The notes below the pieces were generated by a model. That model had not been told where the DNA came from. It saw only the letters and a program-made list of their open reading frames with translations, and made no database searches. Below, piece after piece: positions 49,162 to 58,419 of a DNA stretch of 64,000 nt. Each line of letters begins with the position of its first letter. Position 1 is the first letter of the stretch. The DNA is taken from assembly GCA_910576865.1 (NCBI GenBank), contig CAJTKE010000003.1, positions 124,001-188,000 of the forward strand, written 5' to 3'. The position numbers were made by a program, and so were the translations under genes. The DNA comes from an uncultured Oscillibacter sp. (GTDB lineage Bacteria; Bacillota; Clostridia; Oscillospirales; Oscillospiraceae).

Positions 49162-49890
49162 ATGGAAGGAATCATGATGGGCCTTTGGACAACGCTCTTG
49201 GTCACCGCCGTGGCGGGCGTCGGCGGCACCGGCCTGGGGGGGCTGTGCGCCACGCTGTTCCGCCGGGACTCCGGCCGGGAGGCCAGCCTGCTTTTGAGCT
49301 TCGCCGCCGGGGTGATGGTGTCGGTGTCCTGCTTCGGCCTTCTGACGGAGGCGGCGGCCCCGGGGGCCATGCATCTGGTGGCCCTGGGGGTGTTCCTGGG
49401 CTGCGGCGTGACGGCGGCGCTGAACACACTGCTGGACCGGGGGAAGCCCTCCGGCGGGCTGGTGCTGGCGGGGCTGGTCATGGCCGCGGCCATCGCCCTG
49501 CACAACGTGCCGGAGGGCATGGTCATCGGCGCGTCCTTCATCGGCGGCACCGTGCGCCAGGGCTGGACCATGGCGGCGGTCATCGGCCTGCACAACATCC
49601 CGGAGGGCATGGCCATCTCCGCCCCCATGGTGGCGGGGGGAGAGCGCCGCTGGCGGGCGGCGGGTCTGGCGGCCCTCTCCGGGGCCCCCACGGTGCTGGG
49701 CGCGGCCCTGGGCTACTGCCTGGGCACCCTGGGCCCCGCGGCCCTGACCCTGACGCTGAGCTTCGCCGCCGGGGCCATGCTCTTCGTGGTCTTCGGCGAG
49801 CTCCTGCCCGAGGCGGCGGAGCTGTGGAAGAGCAAGCTCCCCGCCCTGGCGGCGGTGCTGGGCATCCTGGTGGGGATGCTGATCGGATGA
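49162..49890 (+). CDS. ZIP family metal transporter
   Basis: Imports divalent metal ions such as zinc. The 242-residue protein has eight hydrophobic helices and both metal-site motifs, ALHNVPEGMVIG and GLHNIPEGMAIS, in helices 4 and 5. The intracellular loop is short, as in bacterial ZupT. The promoter carries a palindrome that may bind a metal-responsive repressor. Confidence 0.93.
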   Translation: MEGIMMGLWTTLLVTAVAGVGGTGLGGLCATLFRRDSGREASLLLSFAAGVMVSVSCFGLLTEAAAPGAMHLVALGVFLGCGVTAALNTLLDRGKPSGGLVLAGLVMAAAIALHNVPEGMVIGASFIGGTVRQGWTMAAVIGLHNIPEGMAISAPMVAGGERRWRAAGLAALSGAPTVLGAALGYCLGTLGPAALTLTLSFAAGAMLFVVFGELLPEAAELWKSKLPALAAVLGILVGMLIG

Positions 49891-49933
49891 ACAAAACCGG
49901 GAATCCGCCTCCCCCGAACGGGGCCGGAGGCGG

Positions 49934-49971
49934 AAGGAGCGGCATGGCGTTTCGCCATGCCGCTCCTTTTT
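49934..49971 (+). terminator. Terminator of the ZIP gene
   Basis: AAGGAGCGGCATGGCG pairs with CGCCATGCCGCTCCTT, followed by TTT. It lies between convergent genes. Confidence 0.9.
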
Positions 49972-49974
49972 CGC

Positions 49975-51063
49975 TCACTTGTAATAGGCCACCAGCAGGT
50001 CCACCACCGCCCCGTAGGACTGGACGCCCCGCTCGTCACCGTAGCTTTTCAGGATGCCGTCGTAGACCTTGCTGCTGGCCTTCTGGACCGGCGTGTCCTG
50101 GAACTGTGCCCAGTAGGCGTTGTTGTAAGCCAGGTCCAATCGGGCCTCCTCCGGCAGCGTCTCCCGGATGGCCCGGTAGCCCTCCGGGTCCTGGGAGTAC
50201 AGGGCGTTGCCCAGGTACACATAGCCGATGAGCCAGCCGGAGTATTGATAGGCCGGGTCGGCGCAGGTCGTCGAGGCCAGGACGGCCAGGAAATTGCACT
50301 CCTGTTCCGAGGCGAAGCCCCGCTGGTGGGCCAGCTCGTGGGCCACGGTGGAGGGCAGCATGCAGGCGGGGCTGTCCACGTTGACGTTGGACTCCCCGGT
50401 GAAGGAGCTGTAGAACCCCGTGAAGTCCAGGGCGCTCATCAGCCGGGAGAAGAACATGGGCTTCACGCCGGGGTCGTCGAAGGCCAGGAAGGGGAAGTCC
50501 TCCGTGATTCCGTCGTAGGCGTGGACGCTGTTCCGGAGGATCTCCTCCCGGGGGACGGCGAAGAGGCCGCTCTCGTCCCGCTCCACGTCTCCCGCCGTCT
50601 CCGCCACCCGGTCCGCGAAGTATTCCGTCACCGCCCGCAGGTCCTCCAGGGCCACGGGCCGGGCGTGGATGCCGGACTTGTCCTGGAAGCCGTCCGTCCA
50701 GTAGTTGACGCCCCAGAGGAGGCAGAACCCCGCCCAGACGGTCAGCACGGCGCAGAGGGCCCCCAGCGTCAGGCCACAGGCCCGCTCCCGCCGCCGCCCC
50801 TTTGCCCGGGCCACGGAGACGGCGCTCCAGATCACATACCCGGCGGCGGCGAGGATCGCCAGGACCTCCACCAGCTCCATGACGGAGAAGGGAACCAGAT
50901 GGCTGAGCTTCCCCAGCCCCCGCCGGAGGGGCCCGGTGAAATGGTCCGCGATGGCGTTCATCAGCGGGCGCTGTCCCCGGAGGGAGAAGAAGGCCAACAG
51001 CGCCAGCAGGTCCGCCAGCAGCCAGATATGGAGTTTTTTGTACTTTCGCAAAAATGCCTTCAT
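49975..51063 (-). CDS. DUF3810-family membrane protein with HExxH-type motif
   Basis: A 362-residue protein with three N-terminal transmembrane helices (about 12-30, 60-80, 95-118) and an outer domain that contains AHELAHQRGFASEQE, a zinc-peptidase HExxH motif followed by a Glu, as in DUF3810. The peptidase activity is inferred from the motif only. The start is two bases after the ABC ATPase gene, so it belongs to that operon; the link to peptide import is unexplained but could be a surface peptidase. Confidence 0.82.
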   Translation of the reverse strand: MKAFLRKYKKLHIWLLADLLALLAFFSLRGQRPLMNAIADHFTGPLRRGLGKLSHLVPFSVMELVEVLAILAAAGYVIWSAVSVARAKGRRRERACGLTLGALCAVLTVWAGFCLLWGVNYWTDGFQDKSGIHARPVALEDLRAVTEYFADRVAETAGDVERDESGLFAVPREEILRNSVHAYDGITEDFPFLAFDDPGVKPMFFSRLMSALDFTGFYSSFTGESNVNVDSPACMLPSTVAHELAHQRGFASEQECNFLAVLASTTCADPAYQYSGWLIGYVYLGNALYSQDPEGYRAIRETLPEEARLDLAYNNAYWAQFQDTPVQKASSKVYDGILKSYGDERGVQSYGAVVDLLVAYYK

Positions 51064-51065
51064 CG

Positions 51066-51803
51066 TCACTCCGCCGCAGCCAGCAGCTGCTTCGTATACT
51101 CCTCTTTGGGATGGTCGAAAATCTCGTCCACGGTCCCCTGCTCCACGATGCGGCCGCTCTTCATCACCAGCACCCGGTCGCAGAGCTGATAGACCACATT
51201 CAAATCGTGGGAGATGAACAGGTAGCTCAGGTCCAGCTCCCGCCGGAGGGACCGGAGCAGGTCCAGAATCTGGGCCTGGATGGTCACGTCCAGGGCGGAG
51301 ACCGGCTCGTCGGCAATCAAAAACCGGGGCCGCCGGATCAGCGCCGCGGCGATGCTGACCCGCTGGCGCTGGCCTCCGGAGAGCTCCGAGGGCTTGGCCC
51401 TCAGGCACTCCTCCGGCAGCTCCACCCGCTCCAGCATCTCCCGGACCCGGCGCTTCCGCTCCACCCTGTCGTACTTCCCGTAGACCCGCAGGGGCTCCTC
51501 CAACGTCCACTCCACGCTGTAGAAGGGATTCAGGGAGCTGTAGGGGTCCTGGAAGATCATCTGGGGCCGCTTCGTGTAGTGGGTCACCGTGCCCCGGTCC
51601 GGCTTCACCAGCCCCAGGATGGTCCTGGCCAGGGTGGACTTCCCCGTTCCCGACTCGCCCACGAGGCCCAGGATCTCCCCGTGGCGCACGTCGAAGGTCA
51701 CGTCGTGGAGAACCTCCTGGCGCTGCTTCTTCCCGAAGGGGCCAACTCCATCGCTGTAGCCGCTGTACACGTGGTCCAGGGACAGCACCAGCGCCTCGCT
51801 CAT
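51066..51803 (-). CDS. Peptide/nickel-type ABC transporter ATPase (OppF/DppF-like)
   Basis: The second nucleotide-binding subunit of a Opp/Nik-type importer. The 245-residue protein has Walker A GLVGESGTGKST, the ABC signature LSGGQRQRVSIA, Walker B FLIADEPVSALD and switch His in FISHDLNVV. It is shorter than usual OppF (about 320) and lacks the C-terminal iron-sulfur/oligopeptide extension. Its ATG overlaps the upstream stop (ATGA). Confidence 0.94.
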   Translation of the reverse strand: MSEALVLSLDHVYSGYSDGVGPFGKKQRQEVLHDVTFDVRHGEILGLVGESGTGKSTLARTILGLVKPDRGTVTHYTKRPQMIFQDPYSSLNPFYSVEWTLEEPLRVYGKYDRVERKRRVREMLERVELPEECLRAKPSELSGGQRQRVSIAAALIRRPRFLIADEPVSALDVTIQAQILDLLRSLRRELDLSYLFISHDLNVVYQLCDRVLVMKSGRIVEQGTVDEIFDHPKEEYTKQLLAAAE

Positions 51804-52591
51804 GACCCCGCCTCCTTCCGCTTCCGGGTGGGAATGGCGGCGATGAGCCGCCGGGTGTAGGGGTGCCGGGGGCTGTGGAAGACCTCATCCGAGGCCCCCT
51901 CCTCCACCAGCTCCCCCCGCTGCATCACCGCCACCCGGCCGCAGAGCTTCCGCACCACGTTCAGGTCGTGGGAGATGAAGAGCATGGAGACGCCGGACTC
52001 CCGGTTCAGCTTTTTCAAAAGCTCCAGAATCTGGGCCTGGATGGTCACGTCCAGGGCCGTCGTCGGCTCGTCCAGCAGCAGTAATTTCGGCCTCGCGATG
52101 ACCGCCGCCGCGATCATGGCCCGCTGGAGCATGCCGCCGGAGAGCTGGTGGGGGTACTTTTCGTACACCAGCTCCGCCTCCGGCAGCTCCACCGCCGCCA
52201 TGGCCTCCAGGGCCAGACGGCGGCGCTCCTCCCGGCCCATGTTCGTGTGGACCCGGAGGACCTCCTCCACCTGGGGGCCGATCTTCATCAGGGGGTCCAG
52301 GGCGCTCTGGGGCTCCTGGAACACCACGCCGATCTCCCGGCCCTGAATCTTGCGCAATTCCGCCCGGTCCGCGTGGAGGAGCTCCACCCCGTCCAGAAGA
52401 ATCTGTCCGGAGTACTCACACTGCTTCCGGGGCAGGAGGCCCGCCACGCTCATGGCGGTGACGGTCTTCCCGGACCCGGACTCCCCCACAAGGCCCACGA
52501 TCTCCCCCGCCCCGATGGAGAGGGACACCCCGGCCACGGCCTCCCGCTCCCGGCTGAGGAATTTCACGCGCAGGTCCTGAATCTCCAGCAT
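51800..52591 (-). CDS. Peptide/nickel-type ABC transporter ATPase (OppD/DppD-like)
   Basis: The first nucleotide-binding subunit (263 residues): Walker A GLVGESGSGKTVTA, signature LSGGMLQRAMIAA, Walker B LLLLDEPTTALD, switch His FISHDLNVV. Like the partner it is short for OppD. The start overlaps the permease stop by one base. The two ATPases form a heterodimer. Confidence 0.94.
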   Translation of the reverse strand: MLEIQDLRVKFLSREREAVAGVSLSIGAGEIVGLVGESGSGKTVTAMSVAGLLPRKQCEYSGQILLDGVELLHADRAELRKIQGREIGVVFQEPQSALDPLMKIGPQVEEVLRVHTNMGREERRRLALEAMAAVELPEAELVYEKYPHQLSGGMLQRAMIAAAVIARPKLLLLDEPTTALDVTIQAQILELLKKLNRESGVSMLFISHDLNVVRKLCGRVAVMQRGELVEEGASDEVFHSPRHPYTRRLIAAIPTRKRKEAGS

Positions 52592-53400
52592 CACAGCACC
52601 CCCCTGTCCCGCCGCCGCAGGCCCTCGCCGATGAGGCCCACGCTGAACACCATCAGCACGATGACAAGGCCCGTCCCGGCGGCGTACCAGGGGGCGGCGA
52701 AGAGCATCCCCTGGGCCTCCGACAGCATGTAGCCAAGGGAGGCGTCCGGCGGCGTCACGCCGATGCCGAGGAAGCTCATGGACGCCTCCGCCAGCACCGC
52801 GTTGTTGAACCCGATGGTCAGGGCGGGCAGCAGCACCGGCAGGGTGTTGGGCAGCATGTGCACCGCCAGAATCCGGGCCGCCGGGGCGCCCATCAGCCGG
52901 GCGCTCTTGATATGGTTCACGTCCCGGAGGGAGGCGAAGGCCGTCCGGCTCACCCGGGCGAAGCTGGGGATGAACACCAGCCCCAGGGCGAGGATGACAT
53001 TGATTTTCTTCCCCGGCTCCAGGATGGAGATGACCACCAGGGCCAGGAGAATGCTGGGAAAGGCTGTCAGGGCGTCGTTGAGGCGCATCAGAATCTCGTC
53101 CACCGGCCCGCCGAAGTACCCCGTCAGGGCCCCCACCAGGCAGCCGCACACCACCCCGATGGCCAGGGTGGCCAGGGCGATGGAGGCCGTGGCCCCGGCG
53201 CCCTTGAGAACCCGGCTGAAGATGTCCCGGCCGAAGTTGTCCGTGCCCATCCAGTGGGCCAGGGAGGGGCCCTCGAACTTGGGCCCCGCCGCCATGGCGT
53301 TGGGGTCCCAGGGCGTCCAGAAGAAGCCCAGGAGAATCAGCGCCGCGAGAAGACCCGTCAGAATCAGCCCGGCGGTCAGAAATCCGTTTCTCTTCCTCAT
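52591..53400 (-). CDS. Peptide/nickel-type ABC permease (OppC/DppC-like)
   Basis: The second permease, 269 residues with six helices. Marks are GTDNFGRDIFSRVLKGA, the N-terminal OppC domain, and the EAA loop FASLRDVNHIKSARLMGAP. ATG overlaps the OppB stop. Confidence 0.94.
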   Translation of the reverse strand: MRKRNGFLTAGLILTGLLAALILLGFFWTPWDPNAMAAGPKFEGPSLAHWMGTDNFGRDIFSRVLKGAGATASIALATLAIGVVCGCLVGALTGYFGGPVDEILMRLNDALTAFPSILLALVVISILEPGKKINVILALGLVFIPSFARVSRTAFASLRDVNHIKSARLMGAPAARILAVHMLPNTLPVLLPALTIGFNNAVLAEASMSFLGIGVTPPDASLGYMLSEAQGMLFAAPWYAAGTGLVIVLMVFSVGLIGEGLRRRDRGVL

Positions 53401-54338
53401 GCCGCGCCTCCCAACCGGAGACGGGGGTCGATGCGCGCATTTGTCACGTCCGCCGCCGTCCCCGCCAGCACCACCCAGAAGGCCAGGATCACCACGATGG
53501 CCTGGACCACCGGGTAGTCCCGGCCCGCGATAGAGGTCACCAGCATCCGCCCCAGGCCGGGAATGACGAAAACCTGCTCCACCACGATGCTCCCCGCCAC
53601 CAGCTCCGCCATGGTCTGGGCCAGGAAGGTGACCACCGGGGGCAGGGCGTTTTTCAAAACGTGCCGCCGGAGGACCTGACTCCGGTCGTTCCCCCGGGAG
53701 ATGGCCGTCCGCACATAGTCCCGCTCCAGCTCCTCCCGCACCGTGCCCCGGAGCATCCGGGCCGTCATGGCGATCCGGGGAATGGACAGGGCCACGGCGG
53801 CGAAGAGCAGGTACACCGCCGCCCCGGCGGGGTCCGTTCCGGCCTCCGGGAACTGTCCCGGCGTGAACCACTTCAGCCCCACGCCGAAGACCCAGGACAG
53901 CAGAATCCCCGTGAAGAAGGGGGGCACCGCCATGCCCAGCTGGTTCAGGGCCGTCCGGGCCCCCTCGAACCTCCGCCGCCCGGCGGTGAGCAGCCCCAGG
54001 GGGATGGACACCGCCGTGATCAGAATAAAGCTCAAAAGGCTCAGGCACAGGGTCAGCCCCGCCTTGGGGGCGATGAGGTCCCAGACCGGCTGCCTGTAGC
54101 TCTGGGAGACCCCCAGGTCCCCGGTGAAGAAGCCCAGCAGCCACCCGCCGTAGCGGAGGAGCAGGGGCCGGTCCAGCCCCAGCTCCGCCCGAAGGGCCGC
54201 GATCCGCTCCGGCGTGGCCGAGGTGCCCAGCATGGCGGTGGCGGCGTCGGAGATCAGGTCAAAGGCCGCGTAGGTCAGGAAGGAGACGATCAGCATGGTC
54301 GCCAGCCCCGCCGCGGCCCGTTTCAACGCGTATTTCAT
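53397..54338 (-). CDS. Peptide/nickel-type ABC permease (OppB/DppB-like)
   Basis: The first permease, 313 residues with six helices. Marks are AELGLDRPLLLRYGGWL, DLGVSQSYRQPVWDLI and the EAA loop DYVRTAISRGNDRSQVLRRH. The ATG at 54338 follows GAGGGG. Confidence 0.94.
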   Translation of the reverse strand: MKYALKRAAAGLATMLIVSFLTYAAFDLISDAATAMLGTSATPERIAALRAELGLDRPLLLRYGGWLLGFFTGDLGVSQSYRQPVWDLIAPKAGLTLCLSLLSFILITAVSIPLGLLTAGRRRFEGARTALNQLGMAVPPFFTGILLSWVFGVGLKWFTPGQFPEAGTDPAGAAVYLLFAAVALSIPRIAMTARMLRGTVREELERDYVRTAISRGNDRSQVLRRHVLKNALPPVVTFLAQTMAELVAGSIVVEQVFVIPGLGRMLVTSIAGRDYPVVQAIVVILAFWVVLAGTAADVTNARIDPRLRLGGAA

Positions 54339-54362
54339 CAGCAAACACCCCTCTGAAAGGCG

Positions 54363-54414
54363 CGGAGAGCAGAGCGTGAAGTTCCAGCTTCCGCCTTTCA
54401 CGCTCCGCTCTCCG
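54363..54414 (-). promoter_or_regulatory. Intercistronic hairpin between binding protein and permeases
   Basis: On the minus-strand RNA an 18-bp stem (CGGAGAGCGGAGCGTGAA with TTCACGCTCTGCTCTCCG, one G-U pair that would be a mismatch on the other strand). Without a following T-run it is likely to protect the binding-protein mRNA and keep permease levels lower. Confidence 0.65.
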
Positions 54415-54421
54415 TTTTTCG

Positions 54422-56011
54422 TCAGTCCGTCCAGCGCAGGCCGCTGAGGTCCAGCACGTAGATGGGATAGAACCGCACCCCCGTCAGGCCCTTCCGCACG
54501 GCCACCAAGTCCGCCAGGTCCTGGATGTACACGTTGGCGGCGTTCTCCGTCAGGTTGGCCAGGGCCTGCTTGTAGGCCGCCGTCTGGGCGGCGTCGTCCG
54601 CCGCGGAAACGGCCTCCTGGAAGAAGGCGTCGTATTCCGGATTGTCGTAATTGATGAAGTTGTTCCCCGCCGTGGAGGTGAACCGCTCCAGCAGGGCCCG
54701 GGCCGTCATGGTGGAGGCGTCCACGCCCACCACGGTGGCCTGGAACTGCCGCCCGGCGTACACGTCGGACAGCCACGTGGCCCACTCCACCAGCTGAATC
54801 TCCGCCCGGACGCCCGCCTGCTTCAGCTGCTCCACGATGACCTGGGCGGTGTCGATGTGGGGCTGGTAGTTGGAGGGGACGGTGATGGTCATGTCAAACC
54901 CGTCGGGATACCCGGCCTCCGCCAGCAGGGCCCTGGCCTTCTCCACGTCGTGGGGGTAGTGATTCGTCAGGGAGTCGTCGAAATATTTCCCGAAGGCGGG
55001 GTACATGCTGGACCCGATGAGGCTGCCGTACCCGTCGAAGGCCAAGTCCAGAATCTGCTGCCGGTCCACGGCGTAGCACAGGGCCTGCCGGACCCGCACG
55101 TCGTCAAAGGGGGCCACGGCGTTGTTCAGGTACATGGCCTGAACCAGATTCATGGTGCCCTCTTCGATGTTGAAGCCGTCCCCCAGCTGGGCCGTCTGGG
55201 TGGAGGTCAGATGGGCGAACAGGTCCACCGCCCCGCTCTGGAGGCTCATCAGGATGCTGTCCGCGTTCTCGATGATTTTATAGGTGACTTTATCCAGATA
55301 AGCCTTCTCGCCCCAGTAGTCCTCGAAGCGCTCCAGAACGATGTTGTCCTGAGCGGCCCGGGAGACGAACCGGAAGGGCCCGGTGCCCACGGGGGCGGTG
55401 TCCTGCCCGTCGTACTCCGCCGGGAGGATGGCCAGGGTGAGGTAGGCCAAAAACTCGGTGTTGGGCTCTTTCAGGCGAATCTGGACGGTCCGCTCGTCCA
55501 CGCCCGTCACTTTCTCCACCGCCGACAGGGGCTCCACCGCCAGAACATCGGCCTCATAGGGCTCGATGCAGCGGGTGATGGAGTTCACCACGTCGCCCGC
55601 CGTCACGGGCTCGCCGTTGTGGAACTTGATCCCGTCCCGAATCGTAAAGGTATAGACCAATTGGTCGTCGGAAACCTCGTATTTCTCCGCCACGGCGGGA
55701 ATCAGATCTCCCTCCGGGGTGGGCTTCACGAGGCCCTCGAATACGTTGAACATGACCTCCTTCGTCCCTGCCGCCACGGCCTTGTGGGGGTCAAGGCTCT
55801 CGTCCAGGTCCTGGGCGATGCCCACGGTGATCTCATTGGGATGCGCTTCCGTGGGCTGAGTGTCCGCCGGGGCCTGGGCCTCGGTGCTGGTGGAGCCGTC
55901 TGTGGGCTTGCTTTCCGCCGTCTGGCCTGTGCTGCCGCCTCCGCAACCGCAGAGTGCCGCGCTCAGGAGTCCCAGCGCAAGCAGAAGCCCCAAGAGCTTC
56001 CGTGTCTTCAT
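54422..56011 (-). CDS. Peptide/nickel-type ABC substrate-binding lipoprotein
   Basis: The solute-binding protein of the importer (529 residues). It has a lipoprotein signal peptide with lipobox LSAALCGC (about residues 16-22) for processing by LspA, a Ser/Thr/Ala linker and the SBP family 5 domain (FNVFEGLVKPTPEGDLIPAV, FTIRDGIKFHNGEPVTAGDV, GTGPFRFVSR, VRQALCYAVDRQQIL). The ligand is a peptide, nickel complex or similar; sequence alone does not decide. It starts the operon. Confidence 0.93.
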   Translation of the reverse strand: MKTRKLLGLLLALGLLSAALCGCGGGSTGQTAESKPTDGSTSTEAQAPADTQPTEAHPNEITVGIAQDLDESLDPHKAVAAGTKEVMFNVFEGLVKPTPEGDLIPAVAEKYEVSDDQLVYTFTIRDGIKFHNGEPVTAGDVVNSITRCIEPYEADVLAVEPLSAVEKVTGVDERTVQIRLKEPNTEFLAYLTLAILPAEYDGQDTAPVGTGPFRFVSRAAQDNIVLERFEDYWGEKAYLDKVTYKIIENADSILMSLQSGAVDLFAHLTSTQTAQLGDGFNIEEGTMNLVQAMYLNNAVAPFDDVRVRQALCYAVDRQQILDLAFDGYGSLIGSSMYPAFGKYFDDSLTNHYPHDVEKARALLAEAGYPDGFDMTITVPSNYQPHIDTAQVIVEQLKQAGVRAEIQLVEWATWLSDVYAGRQFQATVVGVDASTMTARALLERFTSTAGNNFINYDNPEYDAFFQEAVSAADDAAQTAAYKQALANLTENAANVYIQDLADLVAVRKGLTGVRFYPIYVLDLSGLRWTD

Positions 56012-56084
56012 GGTGTTCTCCTCGTATCACTGCCCGTTCCCGGGTCAGTGTTGAGCGGATGATGTTCCGCCCGGACAAAGTAAC

Positions 56085-56110
56085 GGGGCGGTCCGTGAAC
56101 CGGACCGCCC
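56085..56110 (-). promoter_or_regulatory. Leader hairpin of the ABC operon
   Basis: GGGCGGTCCG pairs with CGGACCGCCC (5-base loop) in the leader, followed on the minus strand by CGTTACTTTG. It could be an attenuator or a stability element. Confidence 0.5.
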
Positions 56111-56120
56111 ACAAGGCCGT

Positions 56121-56149
56121 ATTGTACACGATGGGGGTGGAGATTGCAA
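56121..56149 (-). promoter_or_regulatory. Promoter of the ABC importer operon
   Basis: On the minus strand TTGCAA (56149-56144), 17 bases, TACAAT (56126-56121), just behind the stop of the AI-2E-family gene. Confidence 0.7.
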
Positions 56150-56155
56150 GAGCTT

Positions 56156-57370
56156 TCACAAATTTTTCGGGTCCTCCGGCTTCGGACCATGGGCCCCCCC
56201 GGCGGCGTACTCCCTGGAGTCCGGGGAAAGGCCCTTCTTCCGCAGGCGGGCCTCCACGAAGTAGTTGATGAGGCTGTTGAGGCAGGCGCACACCGGCACG
56301 CCGAAGAACATCCCCGCCACGCCGAAGAAGCCGCCCCCCACCAGGATGGCGATGATGACCCAGAGGCTGGAGAGGCCCGTGGTGTTGCCCAGAATCTTGG
56401 GGCCGATGACGTTGCCGTCCAGCTGCTGGAGGGCCAGGACGAAGAGGAGGAAGTACAGCGCCTGCCGGGGGGAGACCAGGAGGATGAGGAAGGCGCTGGG
56501 GATGGCCCCCAGGAAGGGGCCGAAGAAGGGGATGATGTTGGTCACGCCCACGAAGACGGAGACCAGGGGCGTGTAGGGGAATTTCAGGATGGAGCAGCAG
56601 ACGAAGCAGAGAATGCCGATGATGATGGAGTCCAGCAGCTTCCCCCGGACGAAGCCGGAGAAGATGACATCCGCCCGCCGGACGCCCCGGAGGACCAGCC
56701 CCACCCGCTCCCGGGAAAAGAGGCTGTAGACCATCTTCCGCCCGTAGGCGGCGCAGCGCTCCTTGGTCGCCAGGAGGTAGACGGAGGCGATGACCCCCAC
56801 CAGCAGGTCCAGAAGGAAGTTCACGGCGCTCACCACGCCGCCGGACACGGTGACCATCACCGCCTGGAGCTGGGGCAGGACGCCGCTGGTCAGCCACTTG
56901 TCGATGTCCTGGAAGTAGTTCGCCATCTGCTGGGATGCCCACTCCGCCACAGAGGGGTTGGTCTCCAGCAGGTGGATCACCCAGCCGCTGATGGTCCGGT
57001 AGTAGTTGTCCGCGTTGGCGATGAGCTGGAGGACGCTTTTATAGAGCTCCGGCAGCAGCACGGAGGCCAGCAGATAGACGAACAGCACGATGACCATCCA
57101 GGCCAGGGCGATGCCCGTGGCGCGGATCAGCATGGCCTGGGCCCGCTTCCGCTCCCGCCCCGGGCGGAGGGGGAAGAGGTGTTCCTCGAAGAAGTTCACC
57201 ATGGGGGCCAGCAGGTAGGCGATGAAGGCCCCGTACAAAATGGGCTTCACCGTCTCCAGCAGGGCCAGGACGGCCTTGCCGCCGAAGAAGGTGTCATGGA
57301 GCAGCAGAATGGCGGCGGCGGTCAGGAAGGCCGTCACCCCCATGCTGATGTAATTGTTCTTCCGTTCCAT
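56156..57370 (-). CDS. AI-2E family transporter
   Basis: A 404-residue permease-like membrane protein of the AI-2E (UPF0118) family, with about eight helices: PILYGAFIAYLLAPMVNFFE, VSGGVVSAVNFLLDLLVGVI and the signature VTNIIPFFGPFLGAIPSAFL, then ILVGGGFFGVAGMFFGVPVCA. Members export signals, auxin-like molecules or sodium/proton; the substrate here is unknown. GGAGG precedes the ATG at 57370. Confidence 0.92.
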   Translation of the reverse strand: MERKNNYISMGVTAFLTAAAILLLHDTFFGGKAVLALLETVKPILYGAFIAYLLAPMVNFFEEHLFPLRPGRERKRAQAMLIRATGIALAWMVIVLFVYLLASVLLPELYKSVLQLIANADNYYRTISGWVIHLLETNPSVAEWASQQMANYFQDIDKWLTSGVLPQLQAVMVTVSGGVVSAVNFLLDLLVGVIASVYLLATKERCAAYGRKMVYSLFSRERVGLVLRGVRRADVIFSGFVRGKLLDSIIIGILCFVCCSILKFPYTPLVSVFVGVTNIIPFFGPFLGAIPSAFLILLVSPRQALYFLLFVLALQQLDGNVIGPKILGNTTGLSSLWVIIAILVGGGFFGVAGMFFGVPVCACLNSLINYFVEARLRKKGLSPDSREYAAGGAHGPKPEDPKNL

Positions 57371-57486
57371 GGCCCCGCCTCCTTCTTTTTCCCCCATTCT
57401 ACACGGGGCCGGGGGGAATTGCAATCCCATTTTCCCGGCGTTCCCCGGGTCCGGCCAATATTTAACAGTAATTTCACAGGCAACCT

Positions 57487-57494
57487 GCTATACT
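57487..57494 (+). promoter_or_regulatory. Extended -10 element before the lipid kinase
   Basis: TGCTATACT, 38 bases before the start; the -35 region is weak (CAGTAA). Confidence 0.55.
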
Positions 57495-57531
57495 GTACTT
57501 GAAAAAGATTCCAAGAAAGGTGGCATGCCCC

Positions 57532-58419
57532 ATGAAGCCCCGCAAGCTCCTCATGATCGTCAACCCCCGGGCCGGGAAGAGCAAGTCCCGGGGCCCCCTG
57601 TTCGACGCCGCCGCCGTCCTCTCCCAGGCGGGGTATCTGCTCTCCATCCACGAGACCCGCGCCCCCGGCGACGCCGCCGAGACCGCCGCCCGGAAGGGCG
57701 GGCGCTATGATCTGGTGGTGGCCGTGGGCGGCGACGGGACGCTGAACGAGGTGGCCTCCGGCCTGGTCCGGCTCCGCCGGCCTCCCCTCCTGGGCTACCT
57801 GCCCCAGGGCAGCACCAACGACTTCGCCGCCAGCCTCCGCATCTCCGGCGACCCGGCGGAGGCCGCCGCCGCCATCGCCCGGAACGTGCCCCGCCTCCTG
57901 GACGTGGGCTTCTGGAACGGGCGGAGCTTTCTCTATGTCGCCTCCTTCGGGGCCTTCACCCGCAGCAGCTACGCCGCCCCCCAGAACGCCAAGAACGCCC
58001 TGGGCCACTTCGCCTACATCCTGGAGGGCATGAAGGACCTGAGCACCCTCCGGCCCTGCCGCGTCCGCCTCACCGCCGACGGGGAGGCCCTGGACGGGGA
58101 ATACCTCTTCGGCGCGGTGTGCAACTCCACCTCCATCGGCGGGCTGATGAAGCTGGACCCGGAGCGGGTGGTGCTGGACGACGGCCTCTTCGAGCTGCTG
58201 CTGATCCCCAGCCCCAAGACGCCGTCGGACCTCCAGAGCCTGGTCCACGCCCTTTTGAACCAGCAGTACGACGGCCATGGGCTGGTCTTCCGCCATGTCT
58301 CCTCCATCCGCCTGGAGACAGAGGAGAATCTGCCCTGGTCCCTGGACGGGGAATACGCCCCCAGCGCCCCGGTGGTGGAGATCGAGAACCGCCGCCAGGG
58401 CCTCACCATGCTGCTGTGA
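57532..58419 (+). CDS. Diacylglycerol/sphingosine-kinase-fold lipid kinase
   Basis: A 295-residue enzyme of the DagK/YegS family that probably phosphorylates a membrane lipid. Marks are MIVNPRAGKSKS, the catalytic nucleotide loop VAVGGDGTLNEVASGL, LPQGSTNDFAASL and the C-terminal NRRQGLTM. The ATG at 57532 (MKPRKLL) is chosen because AAAGGTGG is eight bases before it. Overlaps the Nudix gene start by GTGA. Confidence 0.92.
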   Translation: MKPRKLLMIVNPRAGKSKSRGPLFDAAAVLSQAGYLLSIHETRAPGDAAETAARKGGRYDLVVAVGGDGTLNEVASGLVRLRRPPLLGYLPQGSTNDFAASLRISGDPAEAAAAIARNVPRLLDVGFWNGRSFLYVASFGAFTRSSYAAPQNAKNALGHFAYILEGMKDLSTLRPCRVRLTADGEALDGEYLFGAVCNSTSIGGLMKLDPERVVLDDGLFELLLIPSPKTPSDLQSLVHALLNQQYDGHGLVFRHVSSIRLETEENLPWSLDGEYAPSAPVVEIENRRQGLTMLL

